Part shown: in pieces, positions 1 to 8,798 of the stretch | Position numbering within the stretch: position 1 is the stretch's first letter | Layout of the letters: each line of letters opens with the position of its first letter | Source of the DNA: a candidate division WOR-1 bacterium RIFCSPHIGHO2_01_FULL_53_15 | GTDB taxonomy: Bacteria; Margulisbacteria; WOR-1; O2-12-FULL-45-9; XYB2-FULL-48-7 | Reading direction: 5' to 3' | DNA length: 41,361 nt | NCBI GenBank assembly: GCA_001772335.1 | Contig: METM01000004.1 | Coordinates: 1-41,361, forward strand | Program-made: the position numbers and the translations under genes | Notes under the pieces: generated by a model | What the model saw: the letters and a program-made list of their open reading frames with translations, nothing else | The model's database searches: none | What the model was told of the DNA's origin: nothing

Positions 1-19
1 ATAAAGGTAGGGTGAAATT

Positions 20-711
20 TTGAACCAGCCGGTAGTTGTCAGGGCTGAAAAAGTCAAAAAACTCTACCGCATGGGCACCGTTGAAGTCCTGGCTTTGGCG
101 GGAGTTGACCTGACGATCTCCCGCGGGGAGTTTGTTTCGATCATGGGGCCGTCGGGCTGCGGCAAATCAACGCTCATGCACATCCTCGGCTGTCTGGACC
201 GCCCCAGCGAAGGGAAGGTTTTACTGGACGAAGTGAATATCGGCGGCCTCGACGACAACCGGCTGGCCGCGATCCGCAACCGCAAGGTCGGCTTTGTTTT
301 CCAGACCTTCAATCTCCTGCCCAAGCTCAACGCGATCGAGAACGTCGAACTGCCGCTGATCTATGCCGGGACTAATTTCGAGGCGCGCCGGAAAAAAGCC
401 GCCGAACTGCTCGAGATGGTCGGCCTCAAGGAGAGGATGTTCCATAAGCCGTCGGAGCTTTCCGGCGGGCAGAGCCAGCGGGTGGCGATCGCCCGAGCGC
501 TGGCCAACGATCCTTCGATCATCCTGGCGGATGAACCGACCGGCAATCTCGACTCAAAAAGCGGCGAGGAGATCATCTACCTGTTCAATGAACTTAATCA
601 AGCCGGCGCCACGCTGATCATCGTCACTCACGACCAGGAGATCGCCAGCCGCAGCCGGCGCATCGTCCGGCTCAAAGACGGCCTGGTTGTCGCTGATGAA
701 GTCATCCGTCC

Positions 712-715
<4 letters not shown>
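20..715 (+). CDS. MacB/LolD-type ABC transporter ATP-binding protein
   Basis: This is the ATPase of a MacB-type ABC system, 231 residues. The Walker A motif GPSGCGKST is at residues 43-51, the Q-loop glutamine near 95, the signature LSGGQ at 147-151 and Walker B IILADE at 167-172, followed by the GNLD D-loop typical of the MacB/LolD/FtsE group. The start is a TTG at 20, preceded by an AAGG-type ribosome site; the next ATG (71) would remove the first beta strand. It overlaps the first permease by 4 nt (ATGA). Known family members drive mechanotransmission or lipoprotein/peptide export rather than classical import. The substrate is unknown, and a membrane-fusion partner may lie upstream, outside the window. 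Confidence 0.93.
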
Positions 716-1908
<1,193 letters not shown>

Positions 1909-1912
1909 GGCA

Positions 1913-3106
1913 ATGATCAGCTTTCTCTTCGAAAGCATCAAACAGGCGCTGCGGTCGCTGGCGTCAAACAAGGTGCGCACGGCGCTGACGATGCTCGGCG
2001 TCGTCATCGGCATCTTCTCGGTCATCACGCTGGTCACGATCGGCGAGGGGGCGAAAACTTTTGTCACCGACCAGATATTGAATCTGGGCGCCGGTTATGA
2101 TTCGTTCATCGTGGTCGCCGGCAAGGACCAGTCGGTCCCGCCCAACCCGAAATTCGTCTACAGCGACATCAATTACATAAAAAACAGAGTTCCGGAGATA
2201 AGAGACGTTGTCGCGCTCAGCCCCGGGACCGGCGATGTCTTTTACGGCAAGAAGAAATTTAAGGCCCCGATCATTATCGGGATCACCGCCAATAGTCCGC
2301 AGCTCCTCCATATCGAGCCGGTCAAAGGGCGATTCTTTACTCAGGCGGAGGTTGACGGGAGGAAAAAGGTCGCCCTGCTTGGGCCCACGATCGCTAAAGA
2401 CCTGTTCGGCGGGCTCGATCCGATCGGCGAGCGGATCAAGATACGCGGCAATAAGTATCTTGTCATTGGTGTCACGAAATCGATGGGCAGTATCGGCCCG
2501 ATCGATGTTGACAAGCGCGTTGTCATCCCCGTCACGACGGCCCAGAATATGATGGGGACGAACAATATCATGCGCTTCAATATTTTCCCAAAAGACCTGG
2601 GCAAAATGGATGAGGTTAAGGAAAAAGTCCGGCTCGCCTTTATCCGGCGGCTGGGGAACGACGATTTCCGTTTCATGACCTCAAAAGGACTGCTTGACGC
2701 GGTCAACAACATCCTGGGTGCGTTGACCGGCTTTATCTCCGGCATCGCGGCGATCTCGCTTCTTGTCGGCGGTATCGGCATCATGAACATCATGCTCGTG
2801 GCGGTCAACGAAAGGGTGAGGGAGATCGGCGTCCGCAAGGCGATCGGCGCCAAGAGCCGCGATATTGTCCTTCAGTTCCTGGTCGAATCGATGCTGATAA
2901 GCCTGATCGGCGGGATCCTTGGGATATTCTTTGGCCTGGTCGGCGCCTTCCTCATCATGTGGGCGATCAAAGGGACGCTCATCATCGCCTGGTGGGCTGT
3001 CATACTGGCGACGGCCGTTTCAGCAGCGGTCGGGGTATTTTTCGGTGTCTATCCGGCTCTGCGGGCGGCGCGGCTTGATCCGGTTATTGCGCTAAGATAC
3101 GAGTGA
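1913..3106 (+). CDS. MacB-type ABC transporter permease (second of pair)
   Basis: This is a 397-residue paralogue of the preceding permease with the same architecture: an N-terminal helix, a periplasmic core and three C-terminal helices ending YPALRAARLDPVIALRYE. It carries the same GGIGIMNIMLVAVNERVREI coupling segment. The two permeases most likely arose by tandem duplication and act together. The 3' end overlaps the convergent response-regulator gene by 23 nt (3084-3106), and no terminator hairpin is visible. Confidence 0.92.
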   Translation: MISFLFESIKQALRSLASNKVRTALTMLGVVIGIFSVITLVTIGEGAKTFVTDQILNLGAGYDSFIVVAGKDQSVPPNPKFVYSDINYIKNRVPEIRDVVALSPGTGDVFYGKKKFKAPIIIGITANSPQLLHIEPVKGRFFTQAEVDGRKKVALLGPTIAKDLFGGLDPIGERIKIRGNKYLVIGVTKSMGSIGPIDVDKRVVIPVTTAQNMMGTNNIMRFNIFPKDLGKMDEVKEKVRLAFIRRLGNDDFRFMTSKGLLDAVNNILGALTGFISGIAAISLLVGGIGIMNIMLVAVNERVREIGVRKAIGAKSRDIVLQFLVESMLISLIGGILGIFFGLVGAFLIMWAIKGTLIIAWWAVILATAVSAAVGVFFGVYPALRAARLDPVIALRYE

Positions 3107-3443
3107 TCTTCTCAAGCGCGGCCGTTTTGTCGAACGGCTTGAGGATCAGGCCGTTGAGGCCGAGCTTTTCGCTGCCGAGCTTGACGGTCTCTTCCAAAAG
3201 TCCGGTCACGAAGACAACTTTTTGCTGAGGCTTGGTCTCTCTGACCTTGGCCAGGAATTCCAGGCCGTTGAGCTTTGGCATGTTAACGTCGGCGACAACA
3301 AGGTCGTAGGAGCCGGCATTTAATTTGTCAAAGGCGGCGCGGCCGTCCTCGACCGTTTCGACCTCGTGGCCGCTCTCTCTTAGCATGCCCGCAATGATGA
3401 TCCGCATGCTCTCCTGGTCGTCAGCGATTAGGACTTTTGCCAT
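3084..3443 (-). CDS. Stand-alone response regulator receiver (CheY-like)
   Basis: This is a single-domain receiver of 119 residues. The acidic pair D8/D9, the phospho-acceptor D52 (in VADVNMPKLNG), T80 and K102 (LKPF) are all in place, so it should accept phosphate. There is no DNA-binding or enzymatic output domain, and no histidine kinase is nearby. Its start codon lies inside the end of the thioredoxin-fold gene (16-nt overlap), which suggests translational coupling. It is the last gene of the leftward run that begins with gmhB. The partner kinase and output are unknown. Confidence 0.93.
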   Translation of the reverse strand: MAKVLIADDQESMRIIIAGMLRESGHEVETVEDGRAAFDKLNAGSYDLVVADVNMPKLNGLEFLAKVRETKPQQKVVFVTGLLEETVKLGSEKLGLNGLILKPFDKTAALEKITRILAQ

Positions 3444-3913
3444 TCTTCGATCGCCTGCTTGACGTTATCGTCAAAATCGACAAAGATCTTTTCGATCACG
3501 CCGTCACCGTTGACGCAAAATGTGGTCGGGATGATGAGGATCTGGAAGGTATCAAGCGTTGAGAGTTTTTTGTCGACCAGGATCGGGAAGGGCGGGTCAG
3601 TTTCCGCAAGATACGTCTTGAGATCTTTCGACTTCTTATCGAATGAGACCGCCAGTATTTCGAACGCCGGTTTGCGGTTCGAGTAGATATCGGCCAAGGC
3701 CCGTAATTCGTCCTGGCACGTCTTGCTCCAGCTGGCGAAAAAGGTGAGGATAACTTTTTTGCCCTTGAACTCGATTAGCGTAAAGGTTTGTCCGCCGACC
3801 GAGGGGAGCTCGAGGGCGGGGGCTTCGGCTCCAATTTTCGGCGCGGGTTCGGCGGCTGCCGCAAAGCAGAGGGCCAAACCGGCCAATAGGACGCCGATGA
3901 TAAGCTTTTTCAT
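3428..3913 (-). CDS. Exported thioredoxin-fold (TlpA/ResA-like) protein lacking the first active-site Cys
   Basis: This 161-residue protein has an N-terminal signal segment (about 1-21) followed by an AhpC-TSA/Redoxin fold, as in TlpA and ResA periplasmic thiol oxidoreductases. The active-site region reads FFASWSKTC: the usual WCxxC has become W-S-K-T-C (S63, C66), so only the second cysteine remains. The cis-proline region (IIPTTF) is intact. The start at 3913 is chosen because it gives a signal peptide and lies 10 nt after a TTGAAA-17-TATAAT promoter; an upstream in-frame extension into trxB has no such support. With one Cys it may act as a peroxiredoxin-like, isomerase-like or binding protein rather than a disulfide reductase. 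Confidence 0.85.
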   Translation of the reverse strand: MKKLIIGVLLAGLALCFAAAAEPAPKIGAEAPALELPSVGGQTFTLIEFKGKKVILTFFASWSKTCQDELRALADIYSNRKPAFEILAVSFDKKSKDLKTYLAETDPPFPILVDKKLSTLDTFQILIIPTTFCVNGDGVIEKIFVDFDDNVKQAIEEWQKS

Positions 3914-3923
3914 TGTCAGAAAA

Positions 3924-3952
3924 ATTATACGCTCCTGTTCACGGTTTTTCAA
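3924..3952 (-). promoter_or_regulatory. Internal promoter for the thioredoxin-fold gene
   Basis: On the minus strand, TTGAAA (3952-3947), a 17-nt spacer and TATAAT (3929-3924) form a near-consensus sigma-70 promoter. The -35 box lies in the last codons of trxB. The start codon at 3913 is 10 nt below the -10 box, so the leader would be only a few nucleotides long. It could express the thioredoxin-fold and receiver genes apart from the upstream envelope genes. Confidence 0.65.
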
Positions 3953-4916
3953 TATATTCTCTGGCCGATTCGGCGGCCAGCGCCCCGTCGGCTGCGGCGG
4001 TAACGATCTGGCGCAGGATCTTGGCGCGGACATCGCCGGCCGCAAATATCCCCTCGGCTGAGGTTTTCAACTTATCATCGGTTAAGACATAGCCCTTCTC
4101 GTCCAATTTAACGACAGCCTTGAGAAAGCCGGAGTTGGGCTGTGCGCCGATATATATAAAAACGCCGTCGACCGGGATGATCAGCTTCTTGCTGGAGAGG
4201 AGGTCCTTGAGCACGACCTCGGAGACGTTCTTATCCCCCTTGATCTCTTCGACGATGGAATGCCAGAAGAAATAGATCTTGGCGTGGCTTCTGGCCCGCT
4301 CGCCCAGTATCTTGTCGGCGCGCAATTCATCGCGGCGGTGGACGATCGAGACCTTGGCGGCGTAGCGTGTGAGGAAGAGGGCTTCTTCGATCGCCGAATT
4401 GCCGCCGCCGACCACGATGATATTCTTGTCCTTATAAAAAGCGCCGTCGCAGGTCGCGCAGTACGAAACGCCGCGGCCGCGGAACTTTGCCTCGCCGGGG
4501 ACCCCTAATTTGGCGTTCTCCCAGCCGGTCGCGATGATGACCGCTTTGGCCTTGACGGTTTTATCGTCGATGTCGACGCTCCAGAGTTTCGTGGTATTCT
4601 CCTGTTTGAGCCCGATCGCGTTGCCCCAGAGCACCTCAAGGCCGAGTTTATTGGCCTGGTCGGCCATTTTCTGGGCCAGCTCATGGCCGGCGATCCCCTC
4701 GGGGTAGCCGGGATAATTCTCGATCTGGAAAGCGGTCGAGGCCTGGCCGCCGAGGATCATTTTTTCGATAATGAGAGTTTTCAATCTGGCCCGGCCGGCG
4801 TAAATGGCCGCGGTCAGGCCGGCCGGCCCGCCGCCGATAATGACGAGATCATAGCTCCCCCCGGCCGCCGCTATCTTGGGTTGTAATTTTGGCTTGACCG
4901 CTAATTGAACGCTCAT
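3939..4916 (-). CDS. trxB: Thioredoxin reductase
   Basis: This is an FAD/NADPH flavoprotein of 325 residues, close to the usual 310-320 plus a short N-terminal extension of about 20. The FAD site GGGPAG is at 28-33, the redox-active CATC at 153-156, the NADPH-binding GGGNSAIEEA follows it, and the C-terminal FAD motif is GIFAAGDVR. It reduces thioredoxin with NADPH, although in anaerobes the electron donor can differ. The start overlaps the lptC stop by 4 nt (ATGA). The next gene encodes an exported thioredoxin-fold protein, which fits a redox pairing, although that partner has lost one active-site Cys. Confidence 0.93.
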   Translation of the reverse strand: MSVQLAVKPKLQPKIAAAGGSYDLVIIGGGPAGLTAAIYAGRARLKTLIIEKMILGGQASTAFQIENYPGYPEGIAGHELAQKMADQANKLGLEVLWGNAIGLKQENTTKLWSVDIDDKTVKAKAVIIATGWENAKLGVPGEAKFRGRGVSYCATCDGAFYKDKNIIVVGGGNSAIEEALFLTRYAAKVSIVHRRDELRADKILGERARSHAKIYFFWHSIVEEIKGDKNVSEVVLKDLLSSKKLIIPVDGVFIYIGAQPNSGFLKAVVKLDEKGYVLTDDKLKTSAEGIFAAGDVRAKILRQIVTAAADGALAAESAREYIEKP

Positions 4917-5761
4917 TTTTTTTTCACCTCGCCGGCCGGAATGACGACTTTGCTTTTGCCGACCAGGGAAATCTTCCGGTCTTTTAGAGAAACCATCACT
5001 TTATCGCCGCTTAATTTGCTTTCTCCCTGCTCGGCGCCGGCTGCGCCGGAGAGAACGACATATTGCTTTTCCGGCAGATAATCGGCGGCCGCGCCCCAGG
5101 CGCTGATATCATTGTATGCCAGCCTGACATCGCCGCGCAGTTTGATCTTCTTTTCTCTCTGATAATAACCGGCCAGTCGGGAGCTGACCCGCGCTTCACG
5201 CCAGTGGACGATAGGCTCGCCGAAGGCGGTCAGGGAATCCTCTGCGCTGTTGATCTCGAAGCGCTTGGCTTCGAGAGAGACCTGGCTGCCGCCGCGCGGC
5301 TCGATGACGACGCGGGGCGAACCGTCGAGAAAAATCTTTTCCTGAGCCGAGAATTTCCAGCTTAGATTATTTGCCCGGAACAGATAGCCAGGGCCGTTGC
5401 CCAGCGGTTGGTCGAGATAGATCTCTTTCTTGGCCATGTCCCAGAGCGCGGCCGGCGAGCGGAATTTGAGGACCGGCTTGCCGTTCTTGAAAAATATGCC
5501 CCTGGTATTCTTGAGTGTGGCGAGGCCGGTCGATTTGTTGACCACGGCCGATTCGGCTTCTAACTGCCAGAACTTGAGCCCTTCGGTCGATTCTTCAAAA
5601 CTCACTTTTTTGAACGCGAGATCGGCTCTGGTTTCCTGTTCCTTGAGCGTCCTATAGATGCGCTGGGAAATGTCATCTTTGGGCAGGAAGAGGGCCCAAT
5701 AGAAAACTCCCAGCGTCAGGGCAACGGCCGCGATGATGAATATAGGCCTCAAATAACTCAT
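4913..5761 (-). CDS. lptC: LptC-like lipopolysaccharide export protein
   Basis: This 282-residue protein has a single N-terminal transmembrane helix (about residues 5-25) followed by a beta-rich periplasmic region with repeating short strands, as in the LptC/LptA/OstA superfamily. It is longer than E. coli LptC (about 190), which is common outside Proteobacteria, where LptC and LptA-like jelly-roll segments can be merged. The protein would bridge the LptBFG transporter to the periplasmic LptA path. Its place just downstream of the heptose genes supports a role in LPS transport. It is preceded after 1 nt by the TPR lipoprotein and overlaps trxB by 4 nt. Confidence 0.8.
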   Translation of the reverse strand: MSYLRPIFIIAAVALTLGVFYWALFLPKDDISQRIYRTLKEQETRADLAFKKVSFEESTEGLKFWQLEAESAVVNKSTGLATLKNTRGIFFKNGKPVLKFRSPAALWDMAKKEIYLDQPLGNGPGYLFRANNLSWKFSAQEKIFLDGSPRVVIEPRGGSQVSLEAKRFEINSAEDSLTAFGEPIVHWREARVSSRLAGYYQREKKIKLRGDVRLAYNDISAWGAAADYLPEKQYVVLSGAAGAEQGESKLSGDKVMVSLKDRKISLVGKSKVVIPAGEVKKK

Positions 5762-5762
5762 C

Positions 5763-6362
5763 TCAGTAACCCAGAGCTTTTAGACGCAGCGCCTCGACCC
5801 TTTCCAGAAAACCGCCCCAACTATTGTTCTTTTTGTAATAGCCCTCGGAAAGGAGGAGATGCAGAGCGGCGACATTGCTGTCGAGCTTTAAGCCGTTCTG
5901 GGTGTACTTCATGGCCAGGTCGATGTCGCCGAGCTCGCCGTAGATCAGGGCGATATAGCCGTAGGCCCAGACATTGCCGGGCTCGAGGAGAATAACGTTA
6001 TCCAGTTCGCGGATCGCGTCTTTTTTCTTGTCGTTAAAATAATAGGCGAAGGCCAGCCGGAAGCGCAGGCGCCAGTCGTTGCGGTTTTCAGTGACTTTCT
6101 TTATGTAAAGCTCCAGCCCGTTCTGCTTGTAATTTGGGTCGAGCTCCACGGTTTTCTTGAGGTTATTCCAGCCGTCCGGGATATTATTGGTATAGGCCAT
6201 GGTGATGGCGAGGTCGAAACGGGCATCGGGGTCGTTGGGGCGGGCCTTGACGGCCGCCTGTTTTTCTTTCAGCTCTTTCGCGAGATCAGGCGTGATCCGC
6301 CAGGCGTCTGCGCAGCCGATAACAAACAACAAGCAACTGGCAACAAGCAAAATCTTTCTCAC
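5763..6362 (-). CDS. TPR-repeat lipoprotein
   Basis: This is a 199-residue protein with a lipoprotein signal peptide: positive N-terminus MRK, a hydrophobic core and the lipobox VIGC near residues 14-17. At least four tetratricopeptide-like repeats follow, with the pattern of paired helices and 'DPNY'/'EPGN' turns. The start is GTG, overlapping the hldE stop by 4 nt (GTGA). The hydrophobic core of the signal peptide is encoded by a 7-nt-period tandem tract (6321-6348), described separately. TPR lipoproteins often scaffold envelope complexes. Its partner here is unknown, but it sits between hldE and lptC. Confidence 0.85.
   Translation of the reverse strand: MRKILLVASCLLFVIGCADAWRITPDLAKELKEKQAAVKARPNDPDARFDLAITMAYTNNIPDGWNNLKKTVELDPNYKQNGLELYIKKVTENRNDWRLRFRLAFAYYFNDKKKDAIRELDNVILLEPGNVWAYGYIALIYGELGDIDLAMKYTQNGLKLDSNVAALHLLLSEGYYKKNNSWGGFLERVEALRLKALGY
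6321..6348. repeat. Heptamer tandem tract inside the TPR-lipoprotein signal peptide
   Basis: Four consecutive 7-nt units run across this stretch: AACAAAC, AACAAGC, AACTGGC, AACAAGC. The consensus is AACAAGC, and a decayed fifth unit follows. Read on the minus strand in the gene's frame, they encode the leucine/valine-rich core of the signal peptide. The same 7-nt periodicity with different unit sequences recurs elsewhere in the window. Confidence 0.8.
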
Positions 6363-7813
6363 GATTTTTTACCTAAAATTTTTGCAACGATGTTTGTTGT
6401 AGACCGGCCCTTGATGGGAGGAATGACGACGACTTTGCCGCCCAGGGATTCAACCAGCTTCTTCTCCGGCAGGTCGGCGACCTTGTAATCGCCGCCTTTG
6501 ACATGGATGTCGGGCCGGACGAGCTTGATCAGGTTGTCGGGGCGCAGTTCGTGGAAGATCGCCACATAATCGACGCACTCAAGCGAGGCGAGAATCTCGG
6601 CCCGCTCAAGCTCATGGATATAAGGGCGGTCCGGGCCTTTGAGCGCGGTGACCGAATCGTCGCTGTTGACGCCGACGATCAGGATGTCGCCCAGTTTTTT
6701 CGCTTCACGCAGGTAGCGGACGTGGCCCAGGTGCAGGAGATCGAAACAGCCGTTGGTGAAGACGATCTTTACCCCTTCGGTCTTCAAATTTTTCGCGATC
6801 GCCGCCAGGTCGTTGCGGTTCTTGATCTTCTGGGCGACGGGTTCTCTGCCTTCGAGCGCGACCTCCAGTTCGTCGAGCGAACAGGTTGCTGTGCCGATCT
6901 TGCCGACGACGATCGAGCCGGCCAGGTTGGCCAGGATGGCGGCTGCCTTCATCGGCGCTCCTGCGGCCAGGGCAAGCGTTAGCGTCGCGATGACGGTGTC
7001 GCCGGCGCCTGTGATATCGAACACTTCGCGCGGGATAGCGGGGATATAGGTCGCACCGCTGCCATCAAAAATTGTCATGCCGTCTTTGCCCCGGGTCACA
7101 AGGACAAAGCGGGTGCCCGCCGCCTTCAAGATGACCTTGCCGGCCTGGCTTAAGCTTCTGTCGTCAAAGATCACCGTGCGGGAAGATATCGCCGCCTCGC
7201 GCAGGTTGGGGGTGATGACGGTCGCCCCCCGGTATTTCGCGTAATCGATCCCTTTCGGATCGATGGCGAGCGGTTTCCTGTATTTTTTGGCCAGTTTGAT
7301 CAATGCCTGGCTGATCTCTTTTGTGATCGTCCCTTTTTCGTAATCGGAGATGATGATCGCGTCCATCTTGGGGACGAGCTCCTGGAATTTCCTGATAAGT
7401 TTTTTGGCGACGGTCGGAGAGATGACGGTCCGGTCTTCGCGGTCGACCCGGACTATATGCTGGGAAGCGGCGATGATCCTCGATTTTAAGATCGTCGGGC
7501 GGTTGGCGTCGATCACCAGATCGCCGGTCGAAACATTGTGCCGCTCCAGGGCGCGCACCAGTTTTTCGCCCGAGCTGTCGCGGCCGAGGCTGCCGACGAG
7601 ATAGGGGACGCCGCCCAGGGCCGCGACATTGGCGGCAACGTTGCCGCAACCGCCGGGGACGTGGGTGATCCGCACGACATCGGCGACCGGCACCGGCGCC
7701 TCGGGCGAGATGCGCGAAACCTTGCTCCAGATATGCTCATCGAGCATCAGGTCGCCCAGGACCATGATCTTTTTGCCCGCCAAAAGCGGCAGGTATTTCT
7801 TTGCGCTATCCAT
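6359..7813 (-). CDS. hldE: Bifunctional heptose 7-phosphate kinase / heptose 1-phosphate adenylyltransferase
   Basis: This 484-residue fused enzyme belongs to the ADP-glycero-manno-heptose pathway. Residues 1 to about 320 form a PfkB-family sugar kinase, with the start region GDLMLDEHIW and the catalytic DITGAGDTV motif near 265. Residues about 345-484 form a nucleotidyltransferase with the motif TNGCFDLLHLGHV containing HxGH. It phosphorylates D-glycero-beta-D-manno-heptose 7-phosphate and, after GmhB action, adenylylates the 1-phosphate. It overlaps gmhB by 8 nt upstream and the TPR lipoprotein by 4 nt downstream. The full-length fusion supports a heptose-containing LPS core or glycoprotein. 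Confidence 0.95.
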   Translation of the reverse strand: MDSAKKYLPLLAGKKIMVLGDLMLDEHIWSKVSRISPEAPVPVADVVRITHVPGGCGNVAANVAALGGVPYLVGSLGRDSSGEKLVRALERHNVSTGDLVIDANRPTILKSRIIAASQHIVRVDREDRTVISPTVAKKLIRKFQELVPKMDAIIISDYEKGTITKEISQALIKLAKKYRKPLAIDPKGIDYAKYRGATVITPNLREAAISSRTVIFDDRSLSQAGKVILKAAGTRFVLVTRGKDGMTIFDGSGATYIPAIPREVFDITGAGDTVIATLTLALAAGAPMKAAAILANLAGSIVVGKIGTATCSLDELEVALEGREPVAQKIKNRNDLAAIAKNLKTEGVKIVFTNGCFDLLHLGHVRYLREAKKLGDILIVGVNSDDSVTALKGPDRPYIHELERAEILASLECVDYVAIFHELRPDNLIKLVRPDIHVKGGDYKVADLPEKKLVESLGGKVVVIPPIKGRSTTNIVAKILGKKS

Positions 7814-8369
7814 TAAGTATCCACCTCACGGCTTCGGCGAGATCGTTGGCGATGTGGTCGGGTTTTTCCTTGAGCGCCTTTTCCTCTGCCCGGCCGTGGC
7901 CGGTGCGCACGAAGACGGTCTTGAGCCCGGTGCATTGGCCGGTCTCGATATCGGAAGATTTGTCGCCGACCATGAACGAGCCGGCCAGCTCGATCTCTTT
8001 TTCTTTGACCGCTTTTTTGATCAAACCGGGGCGGGGCTTGCGGCACTCGCAGATCTGTTTATAGGGATAGACGCCGTGCTCGGGGTGGTGGGGGCAGTAA
8101 TAGCTGGCGTCAATGTGGCCGCCGCCGCTCAAGACCTGGCGATAAATGGCCTTATCGATCGTCTGGACCATGTTCTCGGAGAGGATGCCGCGCGCCACGC
8201 CGGCCTGGTTGCTGATGACGATGACTTTGTAACCCGCCTCGTTAAGTTTCTTGATAGCTTCGATCGAGCCGGGGATGAACTTGATCTCTGCCGGGGATGT
8301 AATGTAGCCGGTGTCTTCGATGATCGTGCCGTCGCGGTCGAGGAAGACGGCCTTGCCCTTCTCTTGCAT
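7806..8369 (-). CDS. gmhB: D-glycero-beta-D-manno-heptose 1,7-bisphosphate 7-phosphatase
   Basis: This is a HAD-superfamily phosphatase of 187 residues. The nucleophile motif FLDRDGTI has D11 and D13, and the GmhB-type zinc loop YYCPHHPEHG...CECRKP carries the conserved Cys/His set. Late motifs include MVGDKSSDIETG. It removes the 7-phosphate between the two HldE reactions. As the first gene of the leftward run (gmhB-hldE-TPR-lptC-trxB and beyond), it faces recR divergently across only 30 bp. The isomerase for this pathway, gmhA, lies 23 kb away at 31213-31782. Confidence 0.94.
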   Translation of the reverse strand: MQEKGKAVFLDRDGTIIEDTGYITSPAEIKFIPGSIEAIKKLNEAGYKVIVISNQAGVARGILSENMVQTIDKAIYRQVLSGGGHIDASYYCPHHPEHGVYPYKQICECRKPRPGLIKKAVKEKEIELAGSFMVGDKSSDIETGQCTGLKTVFVRTGHGRAEEKALKEKPDHIANDLAEAVRWILNG

Positions 8370-8392
8370 ACCGATGCATTATAGCATAAAAT
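8364..8392 (+). promoter_or_regulatory. Ancestral recR promoter, now driving the truncated recR start and mntA-hepT
   Basis: TTGCAT (8364-8369), a 17-nt spacer and TAAAAT (8387-8392) lie 7 nt before the ATG at 8400. The -35 box overlaps the gmhB start codon. The spacing to the ATG predicts a leaderless transcript. Because it sits just upstream of the proximal recR fragment, it is probably the original recR promoter, which now reads into the inserted toxin-antitoxin pair. Confidence 0.55.
8378..8383 (-). promoter_or_regulatory. -10 box of the gmhB operon
   Basis: A perfect TATAAT is read on the minus strand at 8383-8378, 8 nt before the gmhB ATG. Transcription would begin within about two nucleotides of the start codon, so the message may be leaderless. 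No good -35 is visible 17 nt upstream. This box lies in the 30-bp divergent region shared with the ancestral recR promoter. Confidence 0.5.
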
Positions 8393-8399
8393 TAAATTT

Positions 8400-8468
8400 A
8401 TGTACGCCGAGTCATTCGCTAAACTTATAACAGAACTCCAGAAACTCCCCGGCATCGGCCCCAAGTCG
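8400..8468 (+). repeat. Proximal copy of a 69-bp direct repeat (recR 5' end)
   Basis: These 69 bp match 9139-9207 at 67 of 69 positions. The match starts exactly at the recR ATG and ends after codon 23 (PGIGPKS). The two differences, GGC/GGG and CCC/CCT, are both at third codon positions and synonymous. Flanking bases on either side do not match. The pair brackets the mntA-hepT cassette, with 739 bp between repeat starts. Confidence 0.95.
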
Positions 8469-8489
8469 TACTTTTTGGGATTTAAATGT

Positions 8490-8495
8490 TATAAT
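8490..8495 (+). promoter_or_regulatory. -10 box for mntA
   Basis: TATAAT lies 9 nt before the mntA ATG at 8505, in the A+T-rich join between the recR fragment and the cassette. No convincing -35 is seen 16-18 nt upstream. If active, it would give a nearly leaderless mntA-hepT message in addition to read-through from the ancestral recR promoter. Confidence 0.45.
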
Positions 8496-8504
8496 TAATA
8501 ATGT

Positions 8505-8798
8505 ATGAGAAAAATTGAAGAAATAAAAAAGAAGTTAAGCCAACACAAAGATGAAGTCGAGCGGAAATTCAATGTGTCGGAATTAGGCGTTTTTGGCTCA
8601 TACGTCAGGGATGAGCAAAATAAAAAAAGCGACGTTGATATTTTAGTTGATTTCAAAGAGCCGATAGGGCTTTTTAAGTTTATGGATTTGGAAGAATTTT
8701 TGCATAAGATACTGGGCATTAAAATCGATCTGGTCTCTAAAAAGGCCCTCAAACCCCGTATCGGCGCTCACGTCTTAAAAGAAGTTGTTTTTATATGA
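8505..8798 (+). CDS. mntA: MntA-like nucleotidyltransferase antitoxin
   Basis: This is a minimal nucleotidyltransferase of 97 residues with the signature GSYVRDEQNKKSDVDILVDF, that is GS at 31-32 and the catalytic DxD at 43-45. In characterised MNT-HEPN pairs this enzyme AMPylates a tyrosine of the HEPN toxin and silences it. It overlaps hepT by 4 nt (ATGA), the usual arrangement of this toxin-antitoxin family. Base composition is clearly more A+T-rich than that of neighbours, consistent with recent acquisition. The ATG at 8505 is preferred over an out-of-frame ATG at 8501. Confidence 0.92.
   Translation: MRKIEEIKKKLSQHKDEVERKFNVSELGVFGSYVRDEQNKKSDVDILVDFKEPIGLFKFMDLEEFLHKILGIKIDLVSKKALKPRIGAHVLKEVVFI

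Larger units (their letters stand above)
8400..8498 (+). pseudogene. recR: Truncated recR start left by the mntA-hepT insertion
   Basis: The first 23 codons equal those of the intact recR. Nine unrelated codons follow, and then TAA at 8496-8498, giving a 32-residue peptide that ends YFLGFKCYN. It lacks the zinc finger and Toprim domain, so it cannot act as RecR. It keeps the likely original promoter and would be translated as a leaderless ORF ending 6 nt before the mntA ATG, so it may now serve as an upstream leader ORF. The break lies just after the helix-hairpin-helix core begins. Confidence 0.85.

Noticed and set aside
6503-7049. Long plus-strand frames opposite hldE
   Set aside because: They are shadows of the GC-rich hldE coding strand with no conserved motif; hldE is certain.
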